From Treponema sp. (GTDB lineage: Bacteria; Spirochaetota; Spirochaetia; Treponematales; Breznakiellaceae): a stretch of DNA of 8,716 nucleotides. The notes under the pieces were generated by a model that saw nothing but the letters and a program-made list of their open reading frames with translations, was not told where the DNA came from and searched no databases. Positions 1 to 6,540 of this stretch are shown here, piece after piece. The DNA lies in assembly GCA_031275035.1 (NCBI GenBank), contig JAISPH010000048.1, positions 1 to 8,716 of the forward strand, written 5' to 3'. The first letter of the stretch is position 1, and each line of letters starts with the position of its first letter. Made by a program: the position numbers and the translations under genes.

Positions 1-112
1 AAAATATGCAGATTACTCCCAATACCAAGATGCTGTTAGATTTTCATTTAAATTCAGTCTGTTTACAGCCGCGGCAAGCCGCGGGGTATTAAACCGTATA
101 GGCTTCGCCTAA
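1..112 (+). CDS. Possible C-terminal tail of an upstream gene, cut by the window edge
   Basis: In the frame beginning at base 2 the sequence stays open until a TAA at 110-112, giving about 36 residues without an initiation site in the window. The middle of the peptide (VRFSFKFSLF) alternates polar and hydrophobic residues, as in a beta strand, but no family is recognisable. The last 15 or so residues would be encoded by hairpin DNA, which suggests that if the gene is real its end has been replaced or extended by the repeat. A second frame, with an ATG at 6-8 and a TAA at 90-92, encodes a 28-residue peptide with no visible ribosome binding site. Neither frame can be proven; this is a low-confidence call. 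Confidence 0.2.
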   Translation, partial: KYADYSQYQDAVRFSFKFSLFTAAASRGVLNRIGFA

Positions 113-131
113 ATAACCAACCGGGTTATTT
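69..131. repeat. Cluster of three consecutive hairpins (REP-like)
   Basis: Three inverted repeats follow one another. The first is CCGCGG at 69-74, loop CAAG, CCGCGG at 79-84. The second is TAGGC at 99-103, loop TTC, GCCTA at 107-111. The third is AAATAACC at 111-118, a five-base loop, GGTTATTT at 124-131. The first stem is self-complementary in each arm, so it folds equally on both strands. Read on the minus strand it carries ATACCCCGCGG-CTTG before the second arm, a layout typical of dispersed palindromic (REP) elements. The cluster sits just before the GH43 ribosome binding site. It could instead be a terminator for an upstream gene or part of the GH43 leader; there is no uridine tract. 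Confidence 0.5.
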
Positions 132-149
132 CACAAGTCCAATAATTAC

Positions 150-197
150 GGGGGATATTGTATGAAACACGCGTATACATTCCCGGAGGTAATCATG
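150..197 (+). promoter_or_regulatory. Two competing ribosome binding sites for the GH43 gene
   Basis: A purine run GGGGGA at 150-155 lies six bases before the ATG at 162. A better Shine-Dalgarno match, GGAGGT at 185-190, lies four bases before an in-frame ATG at 195. I chose 162 because only that start gives a signal peptide with a positive N-terminus before the lipobox cysteine. The second site would leave just eight residues before the cysteine, with no positive charge, so its product should stay in the cytoplasm or be poorly exported. Confidence 0.5.
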
Positions 198-1826
198 ATT
201 GCAATTGCGTTGGCCGGCTGTCAAATCGGCGAATCGCCGCCGCCCAACACGGATCCGGAACCGCCGCCTCCAAAATCGCCGCCCGAACTGGTACTGGGAA
301 CAGCAGCCAATCCTCTTATCAAGGGGGATGTTCCCGATGTGTCGGTTCTGCGGGTGGGGGATGTTTATTACATGATCAGTACCACCATGTACTTTTGTCC
401 GGTTGCCCCGATCATGAAATCCTATGACCTGGTCAACTGGAAGCTTGTTAATTATTGTACCGATATTCTTGAAGACGAGCCTTCGTTCCGGCTGGAAACC
501 GAGGACCAAAACCGCATCGGCGAATATGGCCGGGGGCAGTGGGCGGCGAGTTTACGATACTACGCAAACCGGTATTATGCAGCGTTTACCAATAATACCA
601 CTGGAAAAACATATATTTTTTATACCACCGATATTGAAAAAGAAGGGACGTGGCAGCGTATTGAAATTGACCGGCAGTTTCATGATCCTTCATTATTTTT
701 TGATGATGACGGTACGCCGTATCTTTTTTCCGGTTACGGAACCGTACAACTGACAGAGATGGCCCGTAGCCTGCGTTTCGTTGCCGATGGCGGCGTTGAC
801 ACGACGGTAATCCCCACGCCTAATGTTGGGGGCGCGCAAAATACCGAAGGCGCCCAGGTTTACAAGCGGAACGGAAAATACTATATCTTTCTTATTGCCT
901 GGGTTGGCGGCAAACGGTCGGAACTCTGTTACCGCGCCGACGACATCACCGGGCCATACGAAGGCAAAGTGGTGTTGAACGCCGGTTTAGGCAGCAGAAC
1001 CGGCGGCGTTGCACAGGGGAGTATCATTGACACGCCGGATGGCGATTGGTACGGCTTTTTCTTCCAGGACCGGGACGCTGTTGGCCGTATGCCCGTACTG
1101 GTTCCCATGCGCTGGGATGATGACGGCTGGCCGGTATTCGGCGATGCGCGGGGAGGCATCCCGGAAGAATTCCCGGTTAAGCAGGAAAAAGATTTTCAGA
1201 CGAATCTGTATGCCTCGGACGAATTTGAAGAAACAGCGCTGCCTCTTGCCTGGCAGTGGAACCACAACCCCGACAACTCCAACTGGTCGCTGGCCGAACG
1301 TCCCGGCTTTTTACGAATCAAAACCGGCAGAATCAGTAAAACCGTGTACCATGCCCGAAACACCCTGACCCAGAGAACCTTTGAGCCGGCCTGTACGGGA
1401 ACTATCGCCCTTGAACCTGCCGCCATGAAAGACGGAGACATTGCCGGACTTATCGCCCTGCAGGCGGTTTCCGGTTTTGTTGGTATTGAACAGGAAAAGG
1501 GCGAAAAATTTATCGTGATGTATACCGGCTCAGGAAACGGAACCGCCGCGGCGGTAACAAGACAGGCAAAGATTGCGTTTACCGGCGGCAGAGCGTATTT
1601 CAAAATCAGTTTTCAATTCAAAACCCCTCCCCAAAGCAACACGGAAACGGCGGCTTTTTCGTACAGCCTTGACGGAGAAACCTGGCAGTCTATCGGAACC
1701 GCCGTGAATCTTCAATACACTATGCCGCATTTTACCGGCTACCGTTTTGGCCTGTTTAACTACGCGACAAAAGAGGCCGGCGGTTATGTTGATTTCGATT
1801 ATTTTCATGTGGATCATGTGGAGTAA
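162..1826 (+). CDS. GH43 family glycoside hydrolase (beta-xylosidase / arabinofuranosidase-like), predicted lipoprotein
   Basis: This is a 554-residue exported glycosidase of family GH43, a group that mostly cleaves xylose or arabinose residues from plant xylans and arabinans; the exact substrate is not readable. Residues 1-19 form a short signal peptide ending in LAG-C20, a lipobox, followed by a proline-rich tether (26-41). The five-bladed propeller spans about 46-335. The three expected acidic residues are visible: base D59 in PDVSV, modulator D175 in HDPSLFFDDDG, and acid E229 in NTEGAQVY. The late blade motif reads VAQGSIIDTPDGDWYGFFFQD. Many relatives have histidine where this has A284, a position linked to a central metal site. 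Residues 349-554 match the concanavalin-like C-terminal domain common in GH43 xylosidases. The proline and glutamate at 8-9 are odd inside a signal peptide. The gene is monocistronic as seen here and more AT-rich than its neighbours. Confidence 0.88.
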   Translation: MKHAYTFPEVIMIAIALAGCQIGESPPPNTDPEPPPPKSPPELVLGTAANPLIKGDVPDVSVLRVGDVYYMISTTMYFCPVAPIMKSYDLVNWKLVNYCTDILEDEPSFRLETEDQNRIGEYGRGQWAASLRYYANRYYAAFTNNTTGKTYIFYTTDIEKEGTWQRIEIDRQFHDPSLFFDDDGTPYLFSGYGTVQLTEMARSLRFVADGGVDTTVIPTPNVGGAQNTEGAQVYKRNGKYYIFLIAWVGGKRSELCYRADDITGPYEGKVVLNAGLGSRTGGVAQGSIIDTPDGDWYGFFFQDRDAVGRMPVLVPMRWDDDGWPVFGDARGGIPEEFPVKQEKDFQTNLYASDEFEETALPLAWQWNHNPDNSNWSLAERPGFLRIKTGRISKTVYHARNTLTQRTFEPACTGTIALEPAAMKDGDIAGLIALQAVSGFVGIEQEKGEKFIVMYTGSGNGTAAAVTRQAKIAFTGGRAYFKISFQFKTPPQSNTETAAFSYSLDGETWQSIGTAVNLQYTMPHFTGYRFGLFNYATKEAGGYVDFDYFHVDHVE

Positions 1827-1834
1827 GGGGAACA

Positions 1835-1866
1835 GGCAGGCGCCCGGGAAAAGCCGGACGCTTGCC
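1835..1866 (+). terminator. Hairpin between convergent genes, probable GH43 transcript end
   Basis: GGCAGGCG at 1835-1842 pairs with CGCTTGCC at 1859-1866. After a C/A mismatch, CCGG at 1844-1847 pairs with CCGG at 1854-1857 around the loop GAAAAG. One pair is G-U in plus-strand RNA but becomes an A/C mismatch in minus-strand RNA, so the fold favours the GH43 transcript. It begins nine bases after the GH43 stop and ends ten bases before the kinase stop codon. No uridine tract follows on either strand, so it is not a canonical intrinsic terminator; it may act as a processing or decay barrier or with a termination factor. Confidence 0.5.
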
Positions 1867-1876
1867 CCGCCGGAGC

Positions 1877-4273
1877 TTACACCAAAAAGGCTTCCAGCTT
1901 TTCCCGGACCGTATCGTATTCCAGGTTGTCAATTTGTTCCCGGAGCCAGGGGATAAGGTCTCCATCCGATTCATATTCGCAGCCCTCAAGTTTCGCCAGA
2001 ACCTCTTCCATTATTGCGGGTTTGAACCGCTTGCTGGCATCAAGCAGTTTTTCAAGCAGAACCCTGTCGGGGACGGCGGCTTTCTGTTTTTTGTTTTCCC
2101 CGTCCACCGGAGGCCGCAGCAGTTTTTCCAGGGACTCCAGAAAAGTTTCCACCTTCGCTATAAAGGCGGCGTTTTTCGACTCGACCTTTTCATAGTCCCC
2201 GGCTTTTGCGGCAAACTCAAGCTCCTCCGCATCCCGGCCGGCTTCCCCGGCGCAGACTCCGTAAAGCGCCCCTTTAAGGCCGTGGACGGTTACCGTATAC
2301 TCTGACAGGGTTTCCCGCGCCGGGGAACGGAGTTTCTCCAGCAGTCCGGGGGTATGGGTTAAAAACGAGCGGAGAATCCGTTCATATATTTCTTTGGTTC
2401 CGTAACGCTTCAGCCCCTCGGCAAAATCTAATCCTTTCAGCTTTACTTTTTCCGGCATTTCCGGCGGAATTTCAGTTTCGGCGGCGGCGGTTTTTGCCTG
2501 CCCGGCGCGCAGGAGAGTCTCTTCAGTCTGCTTGTCCCGCACCCACTGGTTAAGAATAACATCCAGCCGCATAATATCAATGGGTTTGGCGATAAAGGCG
2601 CTGAATCCGGCATTGAGGAACAGTTCCTCATTCCCCGCCAGGGCGTTGGCGGTAAGGGCGATGATGGGAACAGTTTTTGCGTATTCGACTCCGATTTCAT
2701 TGCGGATAATCCGGGTCGCCTCAATACCGTCCATGCCGGGCATCATGTGGTCCATAAATATGGCATCGTATTTCACTTCTCCTTTGCGGATCTTTTCTAT
2801 CGCCTCCGGTCCGCTCAACACGCAGTCAATGGTAAGACCGTAGGGCAGCATAAGCCCCTTGGCTACATCCAGGTTGGTGGCCACATCATCGACCACCAGT
2901 ACCTTCCCGTAGGGCATGGGGGTCCGGACCAGGTTTTTGCTGCGGATGCGCCGGTTTTCGATAAGCCGGAAGGACATGAGGTTCTCCGCCGTTTCCGCGC
3001 CGATGGGCCTTTCATCAATGATCCCCTGGCGGAGACACACGGTAAAGGTACTGCCCTTTCCGTATTCACTTGCCACCGCTATGGACCCGCCCATCATCTC
3101 CACAAGCCGTTTGGTGATGGAAAGCCCAAGCCCCGTACCTTCGATCTTCCGGTTTGCCCTGGTGTCAACCTGGCTGTACTCCGAGAAAAGTTTTCCTATA
3201 TCGTCTTTTTTTATTCCCTGCCCGGTATCGCTTACGGCAAAGCTTATAAACGCATCCGTCTCCCGTTTTTCCCAGCGGATCCGCAGGGTAACGGTTCCCT
3301 CCTTGGTGTACTTAAAGGCATTGGAAAGGAGATTGTTGAGCACCTGCTTTACCCGCAGCTCATCGCCCCAGAGCCGGGCCGGCAAAGTGCCGTCGATATC
3401 AAGTTTGAAGACAATGGGCTTGGAACCGATACGGACGATGTTAAGCTGTACCGTATCGTTGATAAGACTTGGGGTATCGTAGTCCACCGGAATAAGCTCA
3501 AAGTTACCCGCCTCGATTTTGGAAATATCCAGAATGTCGTTGATGATCCCCAGCAGGGTGGAACCGGAATTGTATATCTTTTCCAGATCGGAGCGGGCGT
3601 TTTCGGGCAGATCGTTTTGTAACTGTATTTCCGAAAGGCCGAGGATTGCGTTAAGGGGGGTGCGAATCTCGTGGCTCATGGTGGCAAGGAAGACGCTTTT
3701 TGCCTTTGACGCCGCCTCCGCCGCTTCCTTGGCCCGCAGGGTTTCGGTAACGTCGTGGAAGAGCAGCATAACCCCCTCCACCCTGCCGGAGTCGTCCCGC
3801 ATGGCGGTAGTGTTGGTAATGTAAATCCGCAATTCACCGCCGCCGTCTATATCCAGCGCCTCCTCGGATTTTACGGTTCCCTGATTATTCATGGCCTGAG
3901 CTATACAGGCTTCGGCATGTTCCGAAAAAGCGTCATTGTTGAAGCGCCTGAACACTTCGGAAAAATGCAGTCCGTTGACCAGTCCGAAATTCTGAATCCC
4001 CGCCAGTTTCAGAAAAGTATCCGTACAGTAGGCAAGACGGCCTTCCCCGTCCAGCAGAATGATGATGTTGGAACTGTTCACCAGCATCATGTTCATGAAT
4101 TTTTCCTGCTTGGTCTGTTCTTCTTTCAGCTTTGCGGCCAGCCCGTCCCGGACGGCGGATACTTTTTCAAAACGTACCATCGTATTCTGCTGATAGGCAA
4201 GCTGACGGGTAAGTTTTTTCAGATGGAGCTGCAGGGCGGCGTTTTCTTCTTTCAGGGCCTGTACGTCTTCCAT
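1877..4273 (-). CDS. Soluble hybrid sensor histidine kinase (PAS-HisKA-HATPase-REC-HPT)
   Basis: This 798-residue hybrid kinase carries a full intramolecular phosphorelay. In order: an N-terminal coiled coil (about 1-60); a PAS domain (about 62-178); a HisKA domain with phospho-acceptor H201 in SHEIRTPLNA; an ATPase with N-box N314/N318, G1 box DTGQG (349-353) and G2 box GTGLGLS (379-385); a receiver (about 456-580) with D462/D463, phospho-acceptor D508, T541 and K563; and an HPT domain (about 612-718) with H664 in HGLKGA. A charged helical tail (721-798) follows. No transmembrane segment or signal peptide is seen, so it should be cytosolic and sense through PAS or a partner. Its ATG lies 13 bases after the FIST stop, with AGAGGG overlapping that stop codon, which suggests translational coupling. 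The PAS ligand and the output regulator are unknown. Confidence 0.93.
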   Translation of the reverse strand: MEDVQALKEENAALQLHLKKLTRQLAYQQNTMVRFEKVSAVRDGLAAKLKEEQTKQEKFMNMMLVNSSNIIILLDGEGRLAYCTDTFLKLAGIQNFGLVNGLHFSEVFRRFNNDAFSEHAEACIAQAMNNQGTVKSEEALDIDGGGELRIYITNTTAMRDDSGRVEGVMLLFHDVTETLRAKEAAEAASKAKSVFLATMSHEIRTPLNAILGLSEIQLQNDLPENARSDLEKIYNSGSTLLGIINDILDISKIEAGNFELIPVDYDTPSLINDTVQLNIVRIGSKPIVFKLDIDGTLPARLWGDELRVKQVLNNLLSNAFKYTKEGTVTLRIRWEKRETDAFISFAVSDTGQGIKKDDIGKLFSEYSQVDTRANRKIEGTGLGLSITKRLVEMMGGSIAVASEYGKGSTFTVCLRQGIIDERPIGAETAENLMSFRLIENRRIRSKNLVRTPMPYGKVLVVDDVATNLDVAKGLMLPYGLTIDCVLSGPEAIEKIRKGEVKYDAIFMDHMMPGMDGIEATRIIRNEIGVEYAKTVPIIALTANALAGNEELFLNAGFSAFIAKPIDIMRLDVILNQWVRDKQTEETLLRAGQAKTAAAETEIPPEMPEKVKLKGLDFAEGLKRYGTKEIYERILRSFLTHTPGLLEKLRSPARETLSEYTVTVHGLKGALYGVCAGEAGRDAEELEFAAKAGDYEKVESKNAAFIAKVETFLESLEKLLRPPVDGENKKQKAAVPDRVLLEKLLDASKRFKPAIMEEVLAKLEGCEYESDGDLIPWLREQIDNLEYDTVREKLEAFLV

Positions 4274-4286
4274 CGTGAACGCCCTC

Positions 4287-5438
4287 TTACAGCATACAGA
4301 TAATCAGGGAATCATTTTGTAAATGGTTGACCACTCTGCCGCCGCCAAGCCGGGAAGGAAATATCTCGCCCCCGGAATACACAAAATGGTAGGGCCTGTC
4401 CTTGAGACATTCCTTTACCTTTTCATGTTCCGCCATGGGTTGCATGCTCAGGCCCCAGTTACGGGCCGCGCAGGAATACATAAGGATGCCCCGGTCTCCG
4501 GCCGCGGCCAGGGCTTCCTTTACTTTGCCTTCGGTGGAGCTGATCACATCCTCAAATCCCATGGTGGCCAGGGCGATGGTGGAATTCACCGGAACCGCGC
4601 CGCAGAGGACCAAACCGCCTGCTCCATCGCTGCCGATACACGCCCGGATCAGTATGGAACCGTCTTCCAGATAAATGATAAAGGGCATGGATATAAGCCC
4701 TCCCACATCGCCGTCTTTCACCAGGCCGATGGATTCAAGGTACTGTATGGCGGGCATATTGTTTACCGTTTGCAGGATATTACGGCTTACCCCCGTTATA
4801 ACCGCCTTTTGCTTGAGGATGTTTTCTTCATTTACGGAGACGCTTAAAAATTCAGGGGCTACGTTACCCGCCATAACCGCCAGGGACATGGCGGCCGGAT
4901 AGGCTTCACCGTTGTAAAAGACAGAGGTTCCGCTGTAATCCGTTTCGGAGGAAATGGACAGGCTGCCGAAAGCCGGGATGCCCCCGGAGAGGGCGTCGAG
5001 CTTTTCGATAAATTCATCCCCCCCCACATTAAACAAAAAGGGAATAAAGGGCATTAACATGACGGGCTCTTTGCCGAGGTCCGCGATGACCTTGTTGTAA
5101 AGCTCCGTCAGGGGGGCGTCAACGGAGTCGGAAATTGGCGTGGAAACGCCGCTGGCAAATTGTACGTCATCACTGGTCAGCACCGTTACCAAAAGCCCCA
5201 TCTCGCTGATCCCCGACGACGATGAGGCGCTTATGGTGGTACAGCCCAGGGTATCAAAGGGAAGTTTTGCGGAAAGGGCTTTGACGACCCCGCTGTCAAC
5301 AAAATCATTAAAGCAGTGTATAATCCCCAGAGAATTGCTCAGGAGCGTATGGTCCAGATCCAGCTGCTCCAAAATCTCTGACACCGCGCCCTCAACATCG
5401 TCGATTTCTTCGGTAAAAGCGGTAAGCATTTTTATCAT
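4287..5438 (-). CDS. FIST domain signal-sensing protein
   Basis: This 383-residue protein is built from a FIST_N domain (about 28-200) and a FIST_C domain (about 210-365). FIST proteins are proposed, from genome context and domain fusions, to bind small ligands such as amino acids and pass the signal to kinases, cyclases or chemoreceptors. Supporting motifs are the LGCTTISASSSSG stretch (64-76), AFGSLSIS in the middle, the FIST_C signature MYSCAAR (320-326) and YSGGEIFP (354-361). There is no signal peptide or membrane helix and no fused output domain, so it probably acts on the kinase encoded immediately downstream in the same operon. The start is fixed by a strong Shine-Dalgarno site six bases upstream. 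The ligand cannot be deduced from sequence. Confidence 0.9.
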   Translation of the reverse strand: MIKMLTAFTEEIDDVEGAVSEILEQLDLDHTLLSNSLGIIHCFNDFVDSGVVKALSAKLPFDTLGCTTISASSSSGISEMGLLVTVLTSDDVQFASGVSTPISDSVDAPLTELYNKVIADLGKEPVMLMPFIPFLFNVGGDEFIEKLDALSGGIPAFGSLSISSETDYSGTSVFYNGEAYPAAMSLAVMAGNVAPEFLSVSVNEENILKQKAVITGVSRNILQTVNNMPAIQYLESIGLVKDGDVGGLISMPFIIYLEDGSILIRACIGSDGAGGLVLCGAVPVNSTIALATMGFEDVISSTEGKVKEALAAAGDRGILMYSCAARNWGLSMQPMAEHEKVKECLKDRPYHFVYSGGEIFPSRLGGGRVVNHLQNDSLIICML

Positions 5439-5444
5439 GTTTTT

Positions 5445-5452
5445 CCCTCCTT
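5445..5452 (-). promoter_or_regulatory. Strong ribosome binding site of the FIST gene
   Basis: On the minus strand AAGGAGGG lies six bases before the FIST ATG at 5438. It is the best Shine-Dalgarno match in the window and settles the start. The foot of a long hairpin (5461-5504) is only eight bases upstream, so folding of the leader could affect ribosome access. Confidence 0.75.
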
Positions 5453-5460
5453 AATGTGCT

Positions 5461-5504
5461 AATTTCAAAACCAGAGTCCTGCCGGACTGCCGGATTTTGA
5501 AATT
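5461..5504 (-). promoter_or_regulatory. Long hairpin in the FIST mRNA leader
   Basis: AATTTCAAAA at 5461-5470 and TTTTGAAATT at 5495-5504 are perfect inverted repeats. Inside them AGTCC (5475-5479) and GGACT (5484-5488) form a second stem around a four-base loop. In minus-strand RNA the intervening CCGG and CUGG also pair through a G-U, giving 19 base pairs with two single-base bulges; in plus-strand RNA that pair is an A/C mismatch. On the minus strand the left half also holds two tandem copies of TCCGGCAG. The position just before the FIST ribosome binding site suggests control of translation or mRNA stability, but a palindromic operator for a dimeric regulator is also possible. Confidence 0.5.
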
Positions 5505-5540
5505 GCCTTTTACGACAAAACGATTTTCGCCACAGGACAA

Positions 5541-5575
5541 GAAAACCCCTCAAAACTGAAGTTTTGGAGGTTCTC
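5541..5575 (-). promoter_or_regulatory. Second hairpin in the FIST upstream region
   Basis: The core is CAAAAC at 5551-5556 and GTTTTG at 5561-5566 with a four-base loop. It is extended by CCT (5548-5550) with AGG (5568-5570), after one bulged base, and by GAAAA (5541-5545) with TTCTC (5571-5575), after two bulged bases. One outer pair is G-U only in minus-strand RNA, matching the bias seen in the neighbouring hairpin. It overlaps the expected transcription start of the FIST operon, so it may be an operator or the 5' end structure of the leader. No uridine tract follows closely. Confidence 0.4.
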
Positions 5576-5576
5576 T

Positions 5577-5606
5577 ATCCTATCATTTTGACGGCGCGAG
5601 TGTAAA
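5577..5606 (-). promoter_or_regulatory. Candidate sigma70-type promoter for the FIST-kinase operon
   Basis: Read on the minus strand, TTTACA (5606-5601) resembles a -35 box (5 of 6 matches). After an 18-base spacer, TAGGAT (5582-5577) resembles a -10 box (4 of 6). Transcription would start near 5570, leaving a leader of about 130 bases with two hairpins before the FIST start codon. This is pattern matching only. Confidence 0.35.
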
Positions 5607-5641
5607 GACGGAGAAAACGGAGCCCGGAAAAAACGCCAAAC

Positions 5642-5671
5642 TTGACCTGTCATACAAGATATGGTTAGATA
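5642..5671 (+). promoter_or_regulatory. Candidate promoter for the ZIP transporter, placing the start at the ATG
   Basis: TTGACC at 5642-5647 matches a -35 box in 5 of 6 positions. A weak -10 (TTAGAT at 5665-5670 or TAGATA at 5666-5671, each 3 of 6) follows at a 17 or 18 base spacing. Transcription would then begin at about 5677-5678, essentially at the A of the ZIP start codon. No Shine-Dalgarno sequence is visible before that ATG, so the two observations agree with a leaderless message. The weak -10 keeps confidence low. Confidence 0.35.
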
Positions 5672-5676
5672 CTGGT

Positions 5677-6492
5677 ATGGAATGGTTTCAAACCCGGCAC
5701 GTGATCCTTCAGGCCCTGCTGGCCACCCTCTTTACCTACGGTGTTACGGCTCTGGGGGCGGGAACGGTCTTTTTCTTCAAAAATATCAACCGGAAAGTCC
5801 TGGACGGTATGCTGGGATTCGCCGGGGGAGTCATGATCGCCGCCAGTTTCTGGTCCCTCCTGGCCCCCAGTATCGAGATGGCTGAGGCGGCCGCCGAAAC
5901 GGGCGGCGTTCCCGGCTGGTTCCCCGCGGTTACCGGGTTTCTTGCGGGGGGCCTGTTCCTCAGGCTGGCAGACCGGCTCCTCCCCCACCTCCACATTGAG
6001 GCCCCCGCGGCGGAGGGGATTAAAACCAACTGGGGCCGGTCGGTTCTGCTGGTTCTGGCCATTACCCTCCACAATATCCCCGAAGGGCTGGCGGTGGGCG
6101 TAGGTTTCGGGGCGGCGGCCGCGGGAATACCCAGAGCGGACATGGCGGGGGCCTTTGCCCTAGCGCTGGGAATTGGACTGCAGAATTTTCCCGAAGGAGC
6201 CGCGGTGTCCATCCCCCTCCGCCGGGACGGCATGAGCCGGAGAAAAAGTTTCTGGTACGGCCAGCTTTCGGGCCTGGTGGAACCGGCGGCGGGGGTTCTG
6301 GGGGCGGCGCTGGTATTTTATATCCAGCCCATCCTGCCCTATGCGCTGGCCTTTGCCGCCGGCGCCATGATCTTCGTGGTGGCCGAAGAAGTCATTCCCG
6401 AATCCCATCAGGAGGGCAATGAACATATCGCCACATTGGGACTCATGCTCGGTTTTGCGGTGATGATGGCCCTGGATGTGGGGCTAGGCTAA
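5677..6492 (+). CDS. ZIP family divalent metal transporter (GufA-like)
   Basis: This 271-residue inner-membrane protein belongs to the ZIP family, which moves zinc, iron or manganese into the cytoplasm. About eight membrane helices are visible, near residues 8-33, 41-64, 80-97, 121-149, 154-180, 192-216, 218-238 and 251-270. The metal-site motifs of helices 4 and 5 are intact: HNIPEG (132-137) and QNFPEG (169-174), with E202 in the next helix and the EEVIPESH stretch at 237-244. The short histidine-poor loop between helices 3 and 4 (HLH at 104-106) and the overall layout fit the GufA branch. The MEWF start matches the typical N-terminus of this branch but lacks a ribosome binding site. Metal specificity cannot be read. 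adk follows 48 bases later on the same strand. Confidence 0.92.
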   Translation: MEWFQTRHVILQALLATLFTYGVTALGAGTVFFFKNINRKVLDGMLGFAGGVMIAASFWSLLAPSIEMAEAAAETGGVPGWFPAVTGFLAGGLFLRLADRLLPHLHIEAPAAEGIKTNWGRSVLLVLAITLHNIPEGLAVGVGFGAAAAGIPRADMAGAFALALGIGLQNFPEGAAVSIPLRRDGMSRRKSFWYGQLSGLVEPAAGVLGAALVFYIQPILPYALAFAAGAMIFVVAEEVIPESHQEGNEHIATLGLMLGFAVMMALDVGLG

Positions 6493-6540
6493 GGCCAGTT
6501 AATAAAGTAGGGTAACAGTGGATTTGAGAGGAGCGGACAG

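Noticed and set aside
69..131. CRISPR array or attachment site
   Set aside because: The hairpins differ from each other in sequence and spacing, and there are no repeated units with spacers and no integrase nearby.
158..427. Frameshift at the GH43 N-terminus, suggested by an overlapping plus frame
   Set aside because: The frame from 162 is continuous to the stop and already contains a lipobox and linker, so no frameshift is needed.
2747..3622. Long open frame (291 residues) on the plus strand inside the kinase gene
   Set aside because: It is antisense to well-conserved HATPase and receiver motifs, has no recognisable domain, and its length follows from the G/C-rich codon use of the true gene.
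4323..4847. Plus-strand frame of 174 residues over the FIST gene
   Set aside because: It lies opposite the conserved FIST_C region and shows no family features or ribosome binding site.
5505..5676. Known metal or nucleotide riboswitch before the ZIP gene
   Set aside because: I see no recognisable conserved riboswitch core on the plus strand, and the structures present pair better in the opposite sense.
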